64,000 nucleotides of DNA from UBA7672 sp040398465 (GCA_040398465.1 JBBAUA010000002.1:124001-188000), one strand, 5' to 3'; shown: positions 25,184-34,604, counted from the first letter of the stretch. Translations and numbers: made by a program. Notes: a model not told the origin generated them from the letters alone.

Positions 25184-26515
25184 ATGCGCCTTTCCCGGTA
25201 TTTCCTGCCTGTGCTCAAGGAAGCGCCTGCCGATGCGCAGATCGTCTCGCACCAGCTGATGCTGCGGGCAGGCATGATCAAGCAGAACGGCGCTGGCATC
25301 TATTCCTGGCTGCCGCTGGGCATGCGGGTGCTGCACAAGATCGAGAAGATTGTTCGCGAGGAACAGGAGCGCGCGGGGGCTGTCGAGCTTCTGATGCCAA
25401 CGATCCAGTCGGCCGACCTGTGGCGCGAATCCGGCCGTTACGACGCCTACGGCAAGGAGATGCTTCGCATCACCGACCGCCATGAGCGCGAGATGCTCTA
25501 TGGGCCGACAAACGAGGAGATGATCACGGACATCTTCCGGACGTATGTGCGCTCGTATAAGCAGCTGCCGCTCAACCTCTATCACATCCAGTGGAAGTTC
25601 AGGGACGAGGTGCGCCCGCGTTTCGGCGTGATGCGTGGTCGCGAATTCCTGATGAAGGATGCCTATTCGTTCGACGCGACTCCCGAAGCGGCGCGGCAGG
25701 CCTACTACCGGATGTTCTGCGCTTACCTGAACACCTTCAGCCGGATGGGCCTGAAGGCCGTGCCGATGCGCGCCGACACGGGCCCGATCGGCGGCGACCT
25801 AAGCCACGAATTCATCGTGCTCGCGGAGACGGGTGAGAGCGCTGTGTTCTGTGACAGCGCGCTGGTCGACATGCCGCCGCCGGGCGCCGATCTCGATTTC
25901 CAGCAGGACCTGCTGCCTGAGGTCGAGAAGCGCACGAGGCTGTATGCGGCTACCGAGGAGATGCACGACGCGGCGAAGTTCGAGGCTGATGTTCCGGCAG
26001 AGCGTCGGTTGTCGGCGCGCGGCATCGAGGTGGGGCATATCTTCTATTTCGGCACAAAGTATTCGGCGCCGATGAAGGCCGAGATCGCAACCGCAGACGG
26101 CAAGACGATCCCTGCCGAGATGGGCTCCTATGGCATCGGTGTGTCGCGCTTGGTCGGCGCGATCATCGAGGCAAGCCATGACGACAAGGGCGTGATCTGG
26201 CCGGCAGCCGTTGCGCCCTTCGAGGTGGCCGTGGTCAGCCTGCGAGCGGACGATGCTGATGTGACCAGGGTCTGCGAGAGCGCCTACGAGCAGCTGCAGG
26301 CAGCCGGCGTCGACGTGCTGTACGATGACACGGCGGATCGGCCGGGAGCGAAGTTTTCGACGATGGAGCTGATCGGAGTGCCGGACCTGATCGTGGTCGG
26401 GCCCAAGGGCGTGAAGGCGGGCGTGGTCGAGTATCGCAACCGCAAGGCCGGCAGCAGCGAGGAACTGACGCTGCAAGCCGCCCTGAACCGCTACCTCGCC
26501 AGCCGGAAGGCGTGA
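25184..26515 (+). CDS. proS: Prolyl-tRNA synthetase (short alphaproteobacterial type)
   Basis: This is a 443-residue class II aminoacyl-tRNA synthetase that charges tRNA-Pro. Motif 2 lies around FRDEVRPRFGVMRGREF (about residues 141-157) and motif 3 near GSYGIGVSRLVGAI, followed by the anticodon-binding domain. At about 440 residues it lacks the editing insertion found in the E. coli enzyme, as usual for this clade. The frame is open to 25100, but similarity starts at ATG 25184. Confidence 0.95.
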   Translation: MRLSRYFLPVLKEAPADAQIVSHQLMLRAGMIKQNGAGIYSWLPLGMRVLHKIEKIVREEQERAGAVELLMPTIQSADLWRESGRYDAYGKEMLRITDRHEREMLYGPTNEEMITDIFRTYVRSYKQLPLNLYHIQWKFRDEVRPRFGVMRGREFLMKDAYSFDATPEAARQAYYRMFCAYLNTFSRMGLKAVPMRADTGPIGGDLSHEFIVLAETGESAVFCDSALVDMPPPGADLDFQQDLLPEVEKRTRLYAATEEMHDAAKFEADVPAERRLSARGIEVGHIFYFGTKYSAPMKAEIATADGKTIPAEMGSYGIGVSRLVGAIIEASHDDKGVIWPAAVAPFEVAVVSLRADDADVTRVCESAYEQLQAAGVDVLYDDTADRPGAKFSTMELIGVPDLIVVGPKGVKAGVVEYRNRKAGSSEELTLQAALNRYLASRKA

Positions 26516-26520
26516 GCCCA

Positions 26521-27864
26521 ATGAGCACGGTCAAGGATCAGCGCGTAATCGAACGACCGTTCGGCCCCTTCGAGCGCATGCTGGCGCTGCGCTATCTCGG
26601 AGCCAAACGCGAGCATGGCGGTCTGGCCTTTATCTCGGTCGTATCGGTGGTCGGCATCACGCTCGGCGTGTGGGCCCTGATCCTCACCATGTCGATCATG
26701 AACGGCTTTCGGCTTGAGCTTATCTCCAAGATTGTGGGCTTCGAGCCGCACGTATTCATCGATACGCGCGACGTGCCGCTGAGCACGACGGAAGAGTTGA
26801 TGGCCAAGCTGCGACAGCGTCCGGGCGTCGAGAACGTCGAGCCATTGCATGAAGGGCTCGGGCTCCTGTCCGCATATGGCCGGAGTGACGCCGTGCAGGT
26901 GCGGGGGATCCGCCCGGAGGACCTTAGGAAAAATCACCTCATCGCCGACAGCATCGCGGCCGGCCAGCGCATGCGCGAAAATCCGGGCGAGCCCGCGCCG
27001 CGGATGACTCTGGGGCAGGGGTCGCTCGAACGCTTTGGCGATGAAGGCGCCATGTCACAGGATATGGTGATGGGCAGCGCGTTTGCCTACCAGCTCGGCG
27101 TCAGCGTCGGCGACAAGGTGACCATCACGCAGTCGAACGGCGCACGTACGGTCCTCGGAACGGCGCCGCGGAAGAAGACCTACACGATCTCGGCGATCTT
27201 CCATGTCGGCAACGAGCGATATGACCGGGGGGTGGTCTTCATCCCGATCGAGGCATCGAAGCTGCTGTTCGGCTATGGCGAAGGCTATCCACTGCTCGGA
27301 CTACGTCTGACTGATCCAGATGCGGCCGACGATTTCGTCCGGAAGCTGGAAACCGAAGAGCCGTACACGATGCAGAGCTGGATCCAGCGCAACGGCACCT
27401 ATGTGACCGCGCTGGTGGTCGAGCGCAATGTGATGCGGCTGATCCTGTTCATCGTTGTCGTGATCACCGCTCTGAACATCATCACGGGCGTTCTGATGCT
27501 TGTGAAGAACAAGGCGCGGGACATTGCGATCCTGCGGACGATCGGGGCCACGCGCGCCGGCGTCGTGCGCATCTTCATGATGTCCGGCACGGTACTTGGC
27601 ATGGCGGGCGTCGGGACTGGCGTGCTGCTGGGCGTGCTGTGTGCGATCTACATCGCGCCGATCCAGCACTTCCTCGAGGCTATCACCGGCACCGAACTGT
27701 TCCCGGCGGACATCTACCAGCTCGATGCGCTTCCGGCGAAGCTGGAATGGGCCGAGGTGGCGAGTGTTGGGGGCGCGGCGTTTGTCGTGACGCTGCTGAT
27801 GTCGGTCATTCCCTCTCTGTGGGCGGCGCGGCTCAATCCGGTTGAAGCGCTCAGGTTCGAATGA
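26521..27864 (+). CDS. lolC: Lipoprotein-releasing ABC transporter permease (LolC/LolE family)
   Basis: This is a roughly 447-residue inner-membrane permease with one helix near residue 45, a large periplasmic domain, and three C-terminal helices (FtsX-like). It extracts outer-membrane lipoproteins from the inner membrane and hands them to LolA. The N-terminal FERMLALRYLGAKR is the family signature. The start is ATG 26521 or GTG 26512; the latter overlaps proS. Alphaproteobacteria usually have one LolC/E-type permease acting as a homodimer, consistent with the single copy next to lolD. Confidence 0.93.
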   Translation: MSTVKDQRVIERPFGPFERMLALRYLGAKREHGGLAFISVVSVVGITLGVWALILTMSIMNGFRLELISKIVGFEPHVFIDTRDVPLSTTEELMAKLRQRPGVENVEPLHEGLGLLSAYGRSDAVQVRGIRPEDLRKNHLIADSIAAGQRMRENPGEPAPRMTLGQGSLERFGDEGAMSQDMVMGSAFAYQLGVSVGDKVTITQSNGARTVLGTAPRKKTYTISAIFHVGNERYDRGVVFIPIEASKLLFGYGEGYPLLGLRLTDPDAADDFVRKLETEEPYTMQSWIQRNGTYVTALVVERNVMRLILFIVVVITALNIITGVLMLVKNKARDIAILRTIGATRAGVVRIFMMSGTVLGMAGVGTGVLLGVLCAIYIAPIQHFLEAITGTELFPADIYQLDALPAKLEWAEVASVGGAAFVVTLLMSVIPSLWAARLNPVEALRFE

Positions 27865-28577
27865 TGATGGACGCGTCTTCGCCCGTGCAGCCCGTGCTGT
27901 CACTGAAAAACGTTGAACGCCAGTATAAGTCTGGCGACAAGATCCTGCACGTGCTGCGCGGCATCAATCTCGACCTGCGTCCCGGCGAGATGACCGGCCT
28001 GATCGGTCCTTCTGGCTCCGGAAAATCCACGCTGCTGCACGTGGCGGGCCTACTGGAAAAGCCGGACAGCGGCGAGGTGCTGTTCAACGGCAAGAACGCG
28101 CTGACGATGTCGGACGACGCCCGCACCATGGCGCGCCGCATGCAGCTGGGGTTCGTCTACCAGTTCCACCACCTGCTTCCCGAGCTGAACGCGGTCGACA
28201 ATGTGGCGGCGCCGCTGATGATCAACGGCATGTCGCGCGGTAAGGCGCGCCAGCGTGGGCAGGAGCTGTTGCGTCAGATGGGGCTGGTCGAGCGCGATCA
28301 CCACCGTCCTGGGCAGCTTTCCGGCGGCGAACAGCAGCGTGTGGCGATTGCCCGCTCGCTGGCCAACCGTCCGAAGGTGCTGATTGCTGACGAACCGACG
28401 GGGAACCTCGATCCGAACACATCCCGGGTGGTTTTCCAGAACCTTTTCGAGATTGCGAAGCAGGAAGGGGTGGCGGTCCTCGTCGCGACCCATAACGTGG
28501 AGCTGACCAGCGTGATGGACCGAGTCCTGACGCTCCACGACGGCAGACTTGAGCCAGCGCCGGCGAGAGCCGACTAG
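27861..28577 (+). CDS. lolD: Lipoprotein-releasing ABC transporter ATP-binding protein LolD
   Basis: This is a 238-residue ATPase. Walker A is GPSGSGKST (residues 49-57), the ABC signature is LSGGEQQRVAIA and Walker B is VLIADEPTGNLD. It powers lipoprotein release with the LolC-type permease encoded just upstream. The two genes overlap by four bases. Confidence 0.95.
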   Translation: MMMDASSPVQPVLSLKNVERQYKSGDKILHVLRGINLDLRPGEMTGLIGPSGSGKSTLLHVAGLLEKPDSGEVLFNGKNALTMSDDARTMARRMQLGFVYQFHHLLPELNAVDNVAAPLMINGMSRGKARQRGQELLRQMGLVERDHHRPGQLSGGEQQRVAIARSLANRPKVLIADEPTGNLDPNTSRVVFQNLFEIAKQEGVAVLVATHNVELTSVMDRVLTLHDGRLEPAPARAD

Positions 28578-28610
28578 GTTCAGGTCCGGCCGGACTGACC
28601 GAGGCCCGAC

Positions 28611-31600
28611 ATGACGGCAGAAGCACCACGTTTCATCCACCTGCGCGTGCGGACGGCGCTGTCGCTGCTGCAGAGCATGATCCGTCCGAAGGATCTGGCG
28701 AAGTGGGCGGCGGCCAATGCTGTTCCTGCCGTCGCCGTAACCGACACCAACCTTTTTGCGGCGCTCGAGCTGGCCGATGCGCTGACGGAGCAGGGCGTAC
28801 AGTCAATCACCGGACTGACGCTGTCGATCCTCGAACCCGGCGTGTCGGGCGAGACGGGCGCCCTGGCGCTGATTGCCCAGAACGAGGCGGGCTATCGCAA
28901 CCTGATGAAACTCTCGACGGCTTCGTTCCTGACGCCTGCGGGCAACGACAACCAGGTGTCGCTGGCGACGTTGATCGAGCATGCCGAAGGGCTGATCTGC
29001 CTGACGGGTGGCGGCGGAGGATTGCTGAACAAGCGAGCGGCGGCTGGCAAGGTCCCCGAAGTTCGCGCACGGTTGCAGGAGTTGCACGAAGTGTTCGGCG
29101 ACCGGCTCTATGTGGAGTTGCAGCGGCACGGAATCCAGGAGGAGGCTGCGGCCGAGGGCGTGCTGGTCGACCTGGCTTATGAGCTTGGTCTGCCTCTGGT
29201 CGCGACGAACGATGTTCGTTTTGCCAAGCCTAGGCAGCATCAGGTGCACGACGTGCTGATGTGCATCGCGAACTCGGCCTATGTGAGCCAGGCCGACCGG
29301 CCGCGCGTGTCGCCGCAGCAGTATCTCAAGTCACCTGCGGAGATGATGGCTGCCTTTTCGGATCTGCCGGAGGCGCTGGAGTCGACGGTCGAGATCGCCA
29401 AGCGCTGTGCGTTCAGGCCGACCAAGCACAAGCCGATCCTGCCGCCGTTTGATACAGGGCGCGGGCGCGATGAGGCTGCGGAACTCAGGCTGCAGGCGAA
29501 GGCAGGGCTCAAGGCGCGGCTGATGATTGTGCAGCCTGCGGCGGAGGTGACGGTCTACGAGGATCGGCTGGCCTATGAGCTGGGTATCATCGAGCGGATG
29601 GGTTTTCCGGGCTATTTTCTTATCGTTGCGGACTTCATCAAGTGGGCGAAGGCGCATGATATTCCTGTCGGGCCGGGCCGCGGCTCGGGCGCCGGTTCGC
29701 TGGTCGCGTGGGTGCTCACGATCACCGACCTCGATCCGATCCGGTTCGGCCTGCTGTTCGAGCGCTTCCTCAATCCGGAGCGGGTGTCGATGCCCGACTT
29801 CGACATCGACTTCTGCCAGGAGCGGCGGGGCGAGGTGATCGAGTATGTGCGCCAGCGCTATGGCGCCGATCGCGTGTCGCAGATCATCACGTTCGGCACG
29901 CTGCAGGCGCGGGCCGTGCTGCGCGATGTGGGGCGTGTGCTGCAGCTGCCTTTCCATCAGGTGGATAAGCTTGCGAAGCTGGTGCCGTTCAACCCGGCCA
30001 AGCCGCCGACGCTGGCGGAAGCGCGGGAGATGGAGCCGAAGCTCGACGAGGCGATCGAGGCCGAGGAGGAAGTAGCGCACCTGTTCGAGACAGCGCAGCA
30101 GCTTGAAGGCCTGTATCGGAACGCGTCGACGCACGCGGCGGGCATCGTGATCGGCGATCGGCCGCTGGTTGATCTGGTCGGGCTCTATCGCGATCCGCGG
30201 TCGGACATTCCGGCCAGCCAGTTCAACATGAAGTGGGCGGAAGCCGCCGGCCTCGTGAAGTTTGACTTTCTTGGACTGAAAACGCTGACCGTGATCGACC
30301 GGGCGATCAAGATGATCGCGGACAAGGGCGTAACGGTTGATCTGGCGCGGTTGCCGCTGGATGACGCGAAGACTTACGAGATGCTTCAGAAGGGCGATGT
30401 GGTCGGCGTGTTCCAGGTTGAAAGCCAGGGCATGCGGCGGGCGCTGGTCGACATGGTGCCGGACAGGTTCGAGGACCTGATCGTTCTTGTGGCGCTCTAT
30501 CGGCCGGGACCGATGGCGAATATTCCGACTTACTGTAACCGCAAGAAAGGTCTCGAAGAGACGACGTACTACACCGAGACGCTGACGCCTTGGTTGAAGC
30601 CGATTCTTGAGCCGACGTTCGGGATCATCACCTACCAGGAGCAGGTGATGCAGGTCGCGCGGGACATGGCGGATTATTCGTTTGGCGAGGCCGACCTGCT
30701 GCGTCGCGCGATGGGCAAGAAGATCCGGTCGGAGATGGACAAGCAGCGCGTGCGTTTCATGGAAGGCGCGCTGAAGAAGGGCATCAAGGAGTCCGATGCC
30801 GACATGACGTTCGAAGCCTGCGCCAAGTTCGCGGACTACGGCTTCAACAAATCCCATTCAGCGCCGTACGCGCTGCTCACCTACCAGACGGCGTGGCTCA
30901 AGGCGAACCACCCGGTCGAATTCCTTGCCGCATCGATGAGCCTCGACGCGGGCAATACCGACAAGCTGGCCGTGTTCTTCCAGGAAGCGCGGCGGATGGC
31001 GGTGCCGGTGCTGCCGCCGGACATCAACCATTCCTGCGCCGACTTCACGGTCGAGAACGAAAGCGTCCGGTATGCTCTTGGCGCCATCAAGGGTGTCGGC
31101 AAGCCGGCGATGCTTTCGGTGGAGGTGGCGCGGCAGGCGGGGCCGTTCAAGGACCTGCAGGGTTTTGCCGAGCGGGTTGATCCGCGATTGGTGAACCGGC
31201 GGTGTTTCGAGGCGCTGGCGAAGGCGGGGGCGTTCACGCCCATCGAGCCGAACCGGGCGAGGGCGTTTGCTTCGGCGCCCGTGCTATCTGCGCTTGCAGC
31301 GGCGGCAGAGCAGGATCGCAGTTCCAATCAGGTCAGCCTGTTCGGCGATCAGCCGAAGCAGGCAATGCGCCTGCCGGATGCGCCGGCGTGGGGCGAGTCC
31401 GATCGACTCGACAATGAGCTGGCGAGCGTCGGGTTCTTCCTGTCGGGACATCCGCTGGACGACCTGCTGGGCACGATGCGGTCGCGTGTGACGCTGGCGG
31501 CGGAGCGCGAGATCGTGGGGCGTGAGCGGAACATGCTGACGATGATCGGCGTGATCCGGGCGCGGGTCGAGAAGCCGGCGAAGGCCGGGGGCAAGTTCGC

Positions 31601-32033
31601 GATTGTCACGCTGTCTGATCCTTCGGGCGAGTATGAGTTGTTCGTGAATGATGACTTGCTGCAGAGCTCGCGCGATTCACTGGAGGTTGGTGGACGGGTT
31701 CTGGTGATGGTCCGTGTACGGAAGGTGGAAGAGGAGCTTCGCTTCTCGATGGACAGCGTGAAAGAGTTGAGCAAGGCCTCGATCGGCGCGCACGAGACGC
31801 TGCTGGTGCGGCTGGCGCCGGATGCGCCGCTGGGACGGATTGCCAGCGTGGCGGAGGGGCTGAAGAAGTCGCCGTCGCAGAATGCGCTGGGGGCGATCCA
31901 TCTGGAGATTCCTGTTGAGGGGGATCGGGTGGTGACGATTGCGCTGGAGGGAAAGTACCCGGTCGATTTCGTGGCGATGCAGGCGTTCAAGTCGGTGCCG
32001 GGGGTCAATCAGGTAAGGCCGGCGGCAGCCTAG
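28611..32033 (+). CDS. dnaE: DNA polymerase III subunit alpha
   Basis: This is the 1140-residue replicative polymerase. The PHP domain (about residues 1-270) looks degenerate in its first motif, which reads HLRVRTALS. The catalytic aspartates are D398 and D400 (PDFDIDF) and D552 (KFDFLGLKT). A beta-clamp-binding motif QVSLF lies at residues 907-911, followed by the OB-fold (about 985-1065). No SOS box was seen upstream, consistent with the housekeeping DnaE1 rather than the mutagenic DnaE2. ATG 28611 follows GAGG. Confidence 0.96.
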   Translation: MTAEAPRFIHLRVRTALSLLQSMIRPKDLAKWAAANAVPAVAVTDTNLFAALELADALTEQGVQSITGLTLSILEPGVSGETGALALIAQNEAGYRNLMKLSTASFLTPAGNDNQVSLATLIEHAEGLICLTGGGGGLLNKRAAAGKVPEVRARLQELHEVFGDRLYVELQRHGIQEEAAAEGVLVDLAYELGLPLVATNDVRFAKPRQHQVHDVLMCIANSAYVSQADRPRVSPQQYLKSPAEMMAAFSDLPEALESTVEIAKRCAFRPTKHKPILPPFDTGRGRDEAAELRLQAKAGLKARLMIVQPAAEVTVYEDRLAYELGIIERMGFPGYFLIVADFIKWAKAHDIPVGPGRGSGAGSLVAWVLTITDLDPIRFGLLFERFLNPERVSMPDFDIDFCQERRGEVIEYVRQRYGADRVSQIITFGTLQARAVLRDVGRVLQLPFHQVDKLAKLVPFNPAKPPTLAEAREMEPKLDEAIEAEEEVAHLFETAQQLEGLYRNASTHAAGIVIGDRPLVDLVGLYRDPRSDIPASQFNMKWAEAAGLVKFDFLGLKTLTVIDRAIKMIADKGVTVDLARLPLDDAKTYEMLQKGDVVGVFQVESQGMRRALVDMVPDRFEDLIVLVALYRPGPMANIPTYCNRKKGLEETTYYTETLTPWLKPILEPTFGIITYQEQVMQVARDMADYSFGEADLLRRAMGKKIRSEMDKQRVRFMEGALKKGIKESDADMTFEACAKFADYGFNKSHSAPYALLTYQTAWLKANHPVEFLAASMSLDAGNTDKLAVFFQEARRMAVPVLPPDINHSCADFTVENESVRYALGAIKGVGKPAMLSVEVARQAGPFKDLQGFAERVDPRLVNRRCFEALAKAGAFTPIEPNRARAFASAPVLSALAAAAEQDRSSNQVSLFGDQPKQAMRLPDAPAWGESDRLDNELASVGFFLSGHPLDDLLGTMRSRVTLAAEREIVGRERNMLTMIGVIRARVEKPAKAGGKFAIVTLSDPSGEYELFVNDDLLQSSRDSLEVGGRVLVMVRVRKVEEELRFSMDSVKELSKASIGAHETLLVRLAPDAPLGRIASVAEGLKKSPSQNALGAIHLEIPVEGDRVVTIALEGKYPVDFVAMQAFKSVPGVNQVRPAAA

Positions 32034-32114
32034 GGGCCCGACACGCGTCCCCGTTCAGGCCGGTGTGAACCGCCTGTGATGCTGTCGTTTTGGGTCTCCA
32101 AACACGTGGAGGGC

Positions 32115-32202
32115 CCGGGGACGCGGGATGGCCCGCGTTGTCTGGCGACGCCTGTGGCGGAACTACCGGTAGACAAGAGGTTCGCGGATCCCGCGTCCCC
32201 GG
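32115..32202. repeat. Long stem-loop (15-bp perfect outer stem)
   Basis: CCGGGGACGCGGGAT (32115-32129) is the exact inverse complement of 32188-32202. Inside, CCGCG (32133-32137) pairs with CGCGG (32183-32187) and TTGTCT (32138-32143) with AGACAA (32171-32176), giving about 26 base pairs in total. A third partial copy of the arm (ACGCGTCCCCG) occurs at 32043-32053. No T-run follows, so it is not a simple terminator. Confidence 0.7.
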
Positions 32203-32364
32203 CTGAGTGTTGTGCGGCAGCGCGCGCACGACGGCTCTGTTTCATGCGCTTGGCGCCATTAAGCTGCCGGCGTGCGGGCCGGTCTGTTCAGGACCAGTCC
32301 CCGGTAAGCTTCTCGTGTCGTGGTCGGTTGGACCATTTCGCGAGAGGCTCTTCACGCTCGCCTG

Positions 32365-32418
32365 CATCCATCCCGCGGCGTTGAACAGTGATCAGCCGCC
32401 CTCCATGCGGGATGGATG
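32365..32418. repeat. 12-bp inverted repeat
   Basis: CATCCATCCCGC (32365-32376) is inverted at 32407-32418, with a 30-base loop containing a further GGCG/CGCC pair. An alternative local pairing, CCTCCAT/ATGGAGG, overlaps the right arm. No T-run follows. Confidence 0.6.
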
Positions 32419-32570
32419 GAGGCATTCTACGACAGGTCCGGAGGTGGGGGACGCACAGGTCTGGAATCGGCCGGGGTGGGTGGCCTAGACCGTTGAATTT
32501 GCTTGATACCCGACCAGAATGGTACGTCCGGAATGGGCCGATTTTGGCGAGGTCAGGGCGCGCCGAGACA

Positions 32571-32619
32571 AGACCCCCACCGGTCTACCCCCTTTCAAGG
32601 GGCGGGCATGTGGGGGTCT
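32571..32619. repeat. Two-tier hairpin upstream of the rpsB promoter
   Basis: AGACCCCCAC (32571-32580) pairs perfectly with GTGGGGGTCT (32610-32619), and an inner stem CCCCT/AGGGG sits in the loop. It ends about 45 bases before the predicted rpsB -35 element, so in this model it is upstream of the transcript. If transcription starts further upstream, it could instead be an S2 leader structure. Confidence 0.6.
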
Positions 32620-32663
32620 GGGGCGATAGGCCCGGCGCCGGCGATCACGGCATCCCGCAGAGC

Positions 32664-32691
32664 TTGCCGGGGCTGGAAATACGGGTATAAC
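32664..32691 (+). promoter_or_regulatory. Probable rpsB promoter
   Basis: TTGCCG (32664-32669), a 16-base spacer and TATAAC (32686-32691) predict a start near 32698 and a leader of about 80 bases before rpsB. The -10 is embedded in a short palindrome, CGGGTATAACCCG. Confidence 0.55.
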
Positions 32692-32776
32692 CCGCGCCAT
32701 TCCGACACGCGGACCCATTCCGGTGCGGGCGCAAGCCTGTTCTGTCCGCGGCGGCCAACCGGATCAGGAGACTACA

Positions 32777-33553
32777 TTGGCACTTCCCGACTTTTCCATG
32801 CGTCAATTGCTTGAAGCTGGCGCACACTTCGGACACCAGGTTCACCGCTGGAACCCCAAAATGCAGGGGTTCATCTTCGGCGAACGGTCCGGCATCCATA
32901 TCATCGACCTCTCCCAGTCCGTGCCGCTGTTGCATCAGGCGCTGGTGAAGGTTCGCGAGACGGCCGCCAAGGGCGGGCGCGTGCTGTTCGTCGGCACGAA
33001 GCGCCAGGCCGCTGACGCGATCGCGGAGGCCGCTGGCCGCTGCGCGCAGTATTTCATGAACGATCGCTGGCTCGGCGGCACGCTGACCAACTGGGCGACG
33101 GTCTCGAACTCGATCAAGCGCCTGCGCGATCTGGACGACATGCTGCAGGCTGGCGGCGAGACCGGCCTCACGAAGAAGGAACTTCTGGGTCTCCAGCGCG
33201 AGCAGGCCAAACTGCAGCGCGTGCTGGGCGGCATCCGCAACATGGGCGGCCTGCCGGACCTGATGTTCGTGATCGACACCAACAAGGAATCGATCGCCGT
33301 CAAGGAGGCCCGCAAGCTGGGCATCCCGGTTGTCGCGATCATCGACACCAACTGCGACCCGCAGGAAGTCGATTTCCCGATCCCGGGCAATGACGACGCC
33401 GCGCGCGCCATCCAGCTCTACTGCAACCTCATCGCCGACGCCGTTCTCGACGGCATGTCGGATTCGTCGATGGCCTCGGGCGAAGACCTTGGCGCACGCG
33501 CCGAAGTCAGCGAACCGGCGCTGGCAGTGACGGCGACCGCCGACGCGCAGTAA
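32777..33553 (+). CDS. rpsB: 30S ribosomal protein S2
   Basis: This is a 258-residue small-subunit ribosomal protein. The family N terminus (ALPDFSMRQLLEAGAHFGHQ) begins directly after a TTG codon at 32777. AGGAG at 32766-32770 lies six bases upstream, so TTG is the initiator, and no in-frame ATG fits better. The conserved W-N-P-K-M and F-V-G-T-K-R-Q segments are present. A C-terminal acidic/Ala-rich tail extends beyond the folded domain. It is followed by tsf, the usual pair. Confidence 0.95.
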   Translation: MALPDFSMRQLLEAGAHFGHQVHRWNPKMQGFIFGERSGIHIIDLSQSVPLLHQALVKVRETAAKGGRVLFVGTKRQAADAIAEAAGRCAQYFMNDRWLGGTLTNWATVSNSIKRLRDLDDMLQAGGETGLTKKELLGLQREQAKLQRVLGGIRNMGGLPDLMFVIDTNKESIAVKEARKLGIPVVAIIDTNCDPQEVDFPIPGNDDAARAIQLYCNLIADAVLDGMSDSSMASGEDLGARAEVSEPALAVTATADAQ

Positions 33554-33565
33554 CGCAATCCCGGA

Positions 33566-33593
33566 CATGCCGGCGACACAGTACGCCGGCATG
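33566..33593 (+). other. Strong hairpin between rpsB and tsf
   Basis: CATGCCGGCG (33566-33575) and CGCCGGCATG (33584-33593) form a perfect 10-bp stem with an 8-base loop. No T-run follows. It may act as a partial attenuator or stability hairpin that sets the S2 to EF-Ts ratio. Confidence 0.55.
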
Positions 33594-33680
33594 CTCCGCT
33601 TGCGACGGACAGTTTGAACCAGCCTGCGGAGCACGGTGTTCGAACCGCGTGGACGCAGGGATGAACTCAGGAGACATGAC

Positions 33681-34604
33681 ATGGCTGAGATCAGCGCCGC
33701 GCTCGTGAAACAGCTGCGCGACAAGACCGGCGCAGGCATGATGGACGCCAAGAAGGCGCTCGTCGAAAACAACGGAGACATCGAGATGGCTTCCGACTGG
33801 CTGCGTGAGAAGGGCATTCTCAAAGCCGCCAAGAAGGCCGACCGCATCGCGGCCGAGGGCCTGGTCGGCCTCGCCTCTAGCGGCACGTCCGCGGCCCTGG
33901 TCGAAGTGAACTCCGAAACCGACTTCGTCGGCAAGAACGCCGAGTTCCAGGCTGCTGTGCGCGAAGTCGCGGGCGCGGCGCTGGCGAATGGCGGCGATGC
34001 TGCCAAGGCGCTGCATTCCAAGTCGTCGCAAGGCAACACGATCGGCGAGATGCTGGTCGGTCTTGTGGCCAAGATCGGCGAGAACATGACGCTGCGCCGC
34101 GCGGATGCGATGTCGGTCAGCGATGGCGTTGTCGCGTCCTACCTGCACAACGTGGCCGCTGAGGGCATGGGCAAGATCGGCGTGCTGGTCGCGCTCGAAT
34201 CGACCGCCGACAAGGCGCGCCTGATGGACCTCGGCCGCAAGGTTGCGATGCACGTTGCATCTGCGAAGCCGCTGGCCGCGACGACGGCGGAACTCGATCC
34301 GGCCGTGGTCGAGAAGGAAAAGCAGATCCTGACGGCCCAAGCGGCCGAGTCGGGCAAGCCAGCCAACGTCATCGAGAAGATGGTCGAGGGCCGGATCCGC
34401 AAGTTCTATCAGGAATCAGTGCTGATCGAGCAGGCTTTCGTGATGGACCCTGACGTGACCGTCGGCGGCTTCATCGAGAAACACGCCAAGGAATTCGGCA
34501 CGCCTGTGAAGCTGAAGGGCTTCATCCGCTACGAAGTGGGCGAAGGCATCGACAAGCCCAAGGACGACTTCGCTGCGGAAGTTGCGTCCATGGGTGGACG
34601 ATAA
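33681..34604 (+). CDS. tsf: Translation elongation factor Ts
   Basis: This is a 307-residue nucleotide exchange factor for EF-Tu. The N-terminal UBA-like domain (to about residue 50) includes LRDKTGAGMMDAKKAL, and the core contains the EF-Tu-contacting TDFVGKN near residue 80. The frame is open upstream to 33636, but ATG 33681 has AGGAG eight bases before it and matches the family start. Confidence 0.96.
   Translation: MAEISAALVKQLRDKTGAGMMDAKKALVENNGDIEMASDWLREKGILKAAKKADRIAAEGLVGLASSGTSAALVEVNSETDFVGKNAEFQAAVREVAGAALANGGDAAKALHSKSSQGNTIGEMLVGLVAKIGENMTLRRADAMSVSDGVVASYLHNVAAEGMGKIGVLVALESTADKARLMDLGRKVAMHVASAKPLAATTAELDPAVVEKEKQILTAQAAESGKPANVIEKMVEGRIRKFYQESVLIEQAFVMDPDVTVGGFIEKHAKEFGTPVKLKGFIRYEVGEGIDKPKDDFAAEVASMGGR

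Larger units (their letters stand above)
32034..32776. other. 743-base gene-free region between dnaE and rpsB with large inverted repeats
   Basis: No reading frame here resembles a protein and the short open frames overlap one another without ribosome binding sites. The region holds a long hairpin (32115-32202), a second inverted repeat (32365-32418), a third two-tier hairpin (32571-32619), and a good rpsB promoter (32664-32691). About 85 bases of 5' leader follow. I checked for tRNA, tmRNA, SRP RNA and RNase P RNA signatures and saw none. One or more unannotated small RNAs are possible. Confidence 0.6.

Noticed and set aside
32034..32776. tmRNA, SRP RNA or RNase P RNA gene
   Set aside because: A CAGGTCCGGA string at 32434 recalls SRP RNA, but the following GGAAGCAGC is absent. 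No tag-peptide codons or RNase P universal core were found.
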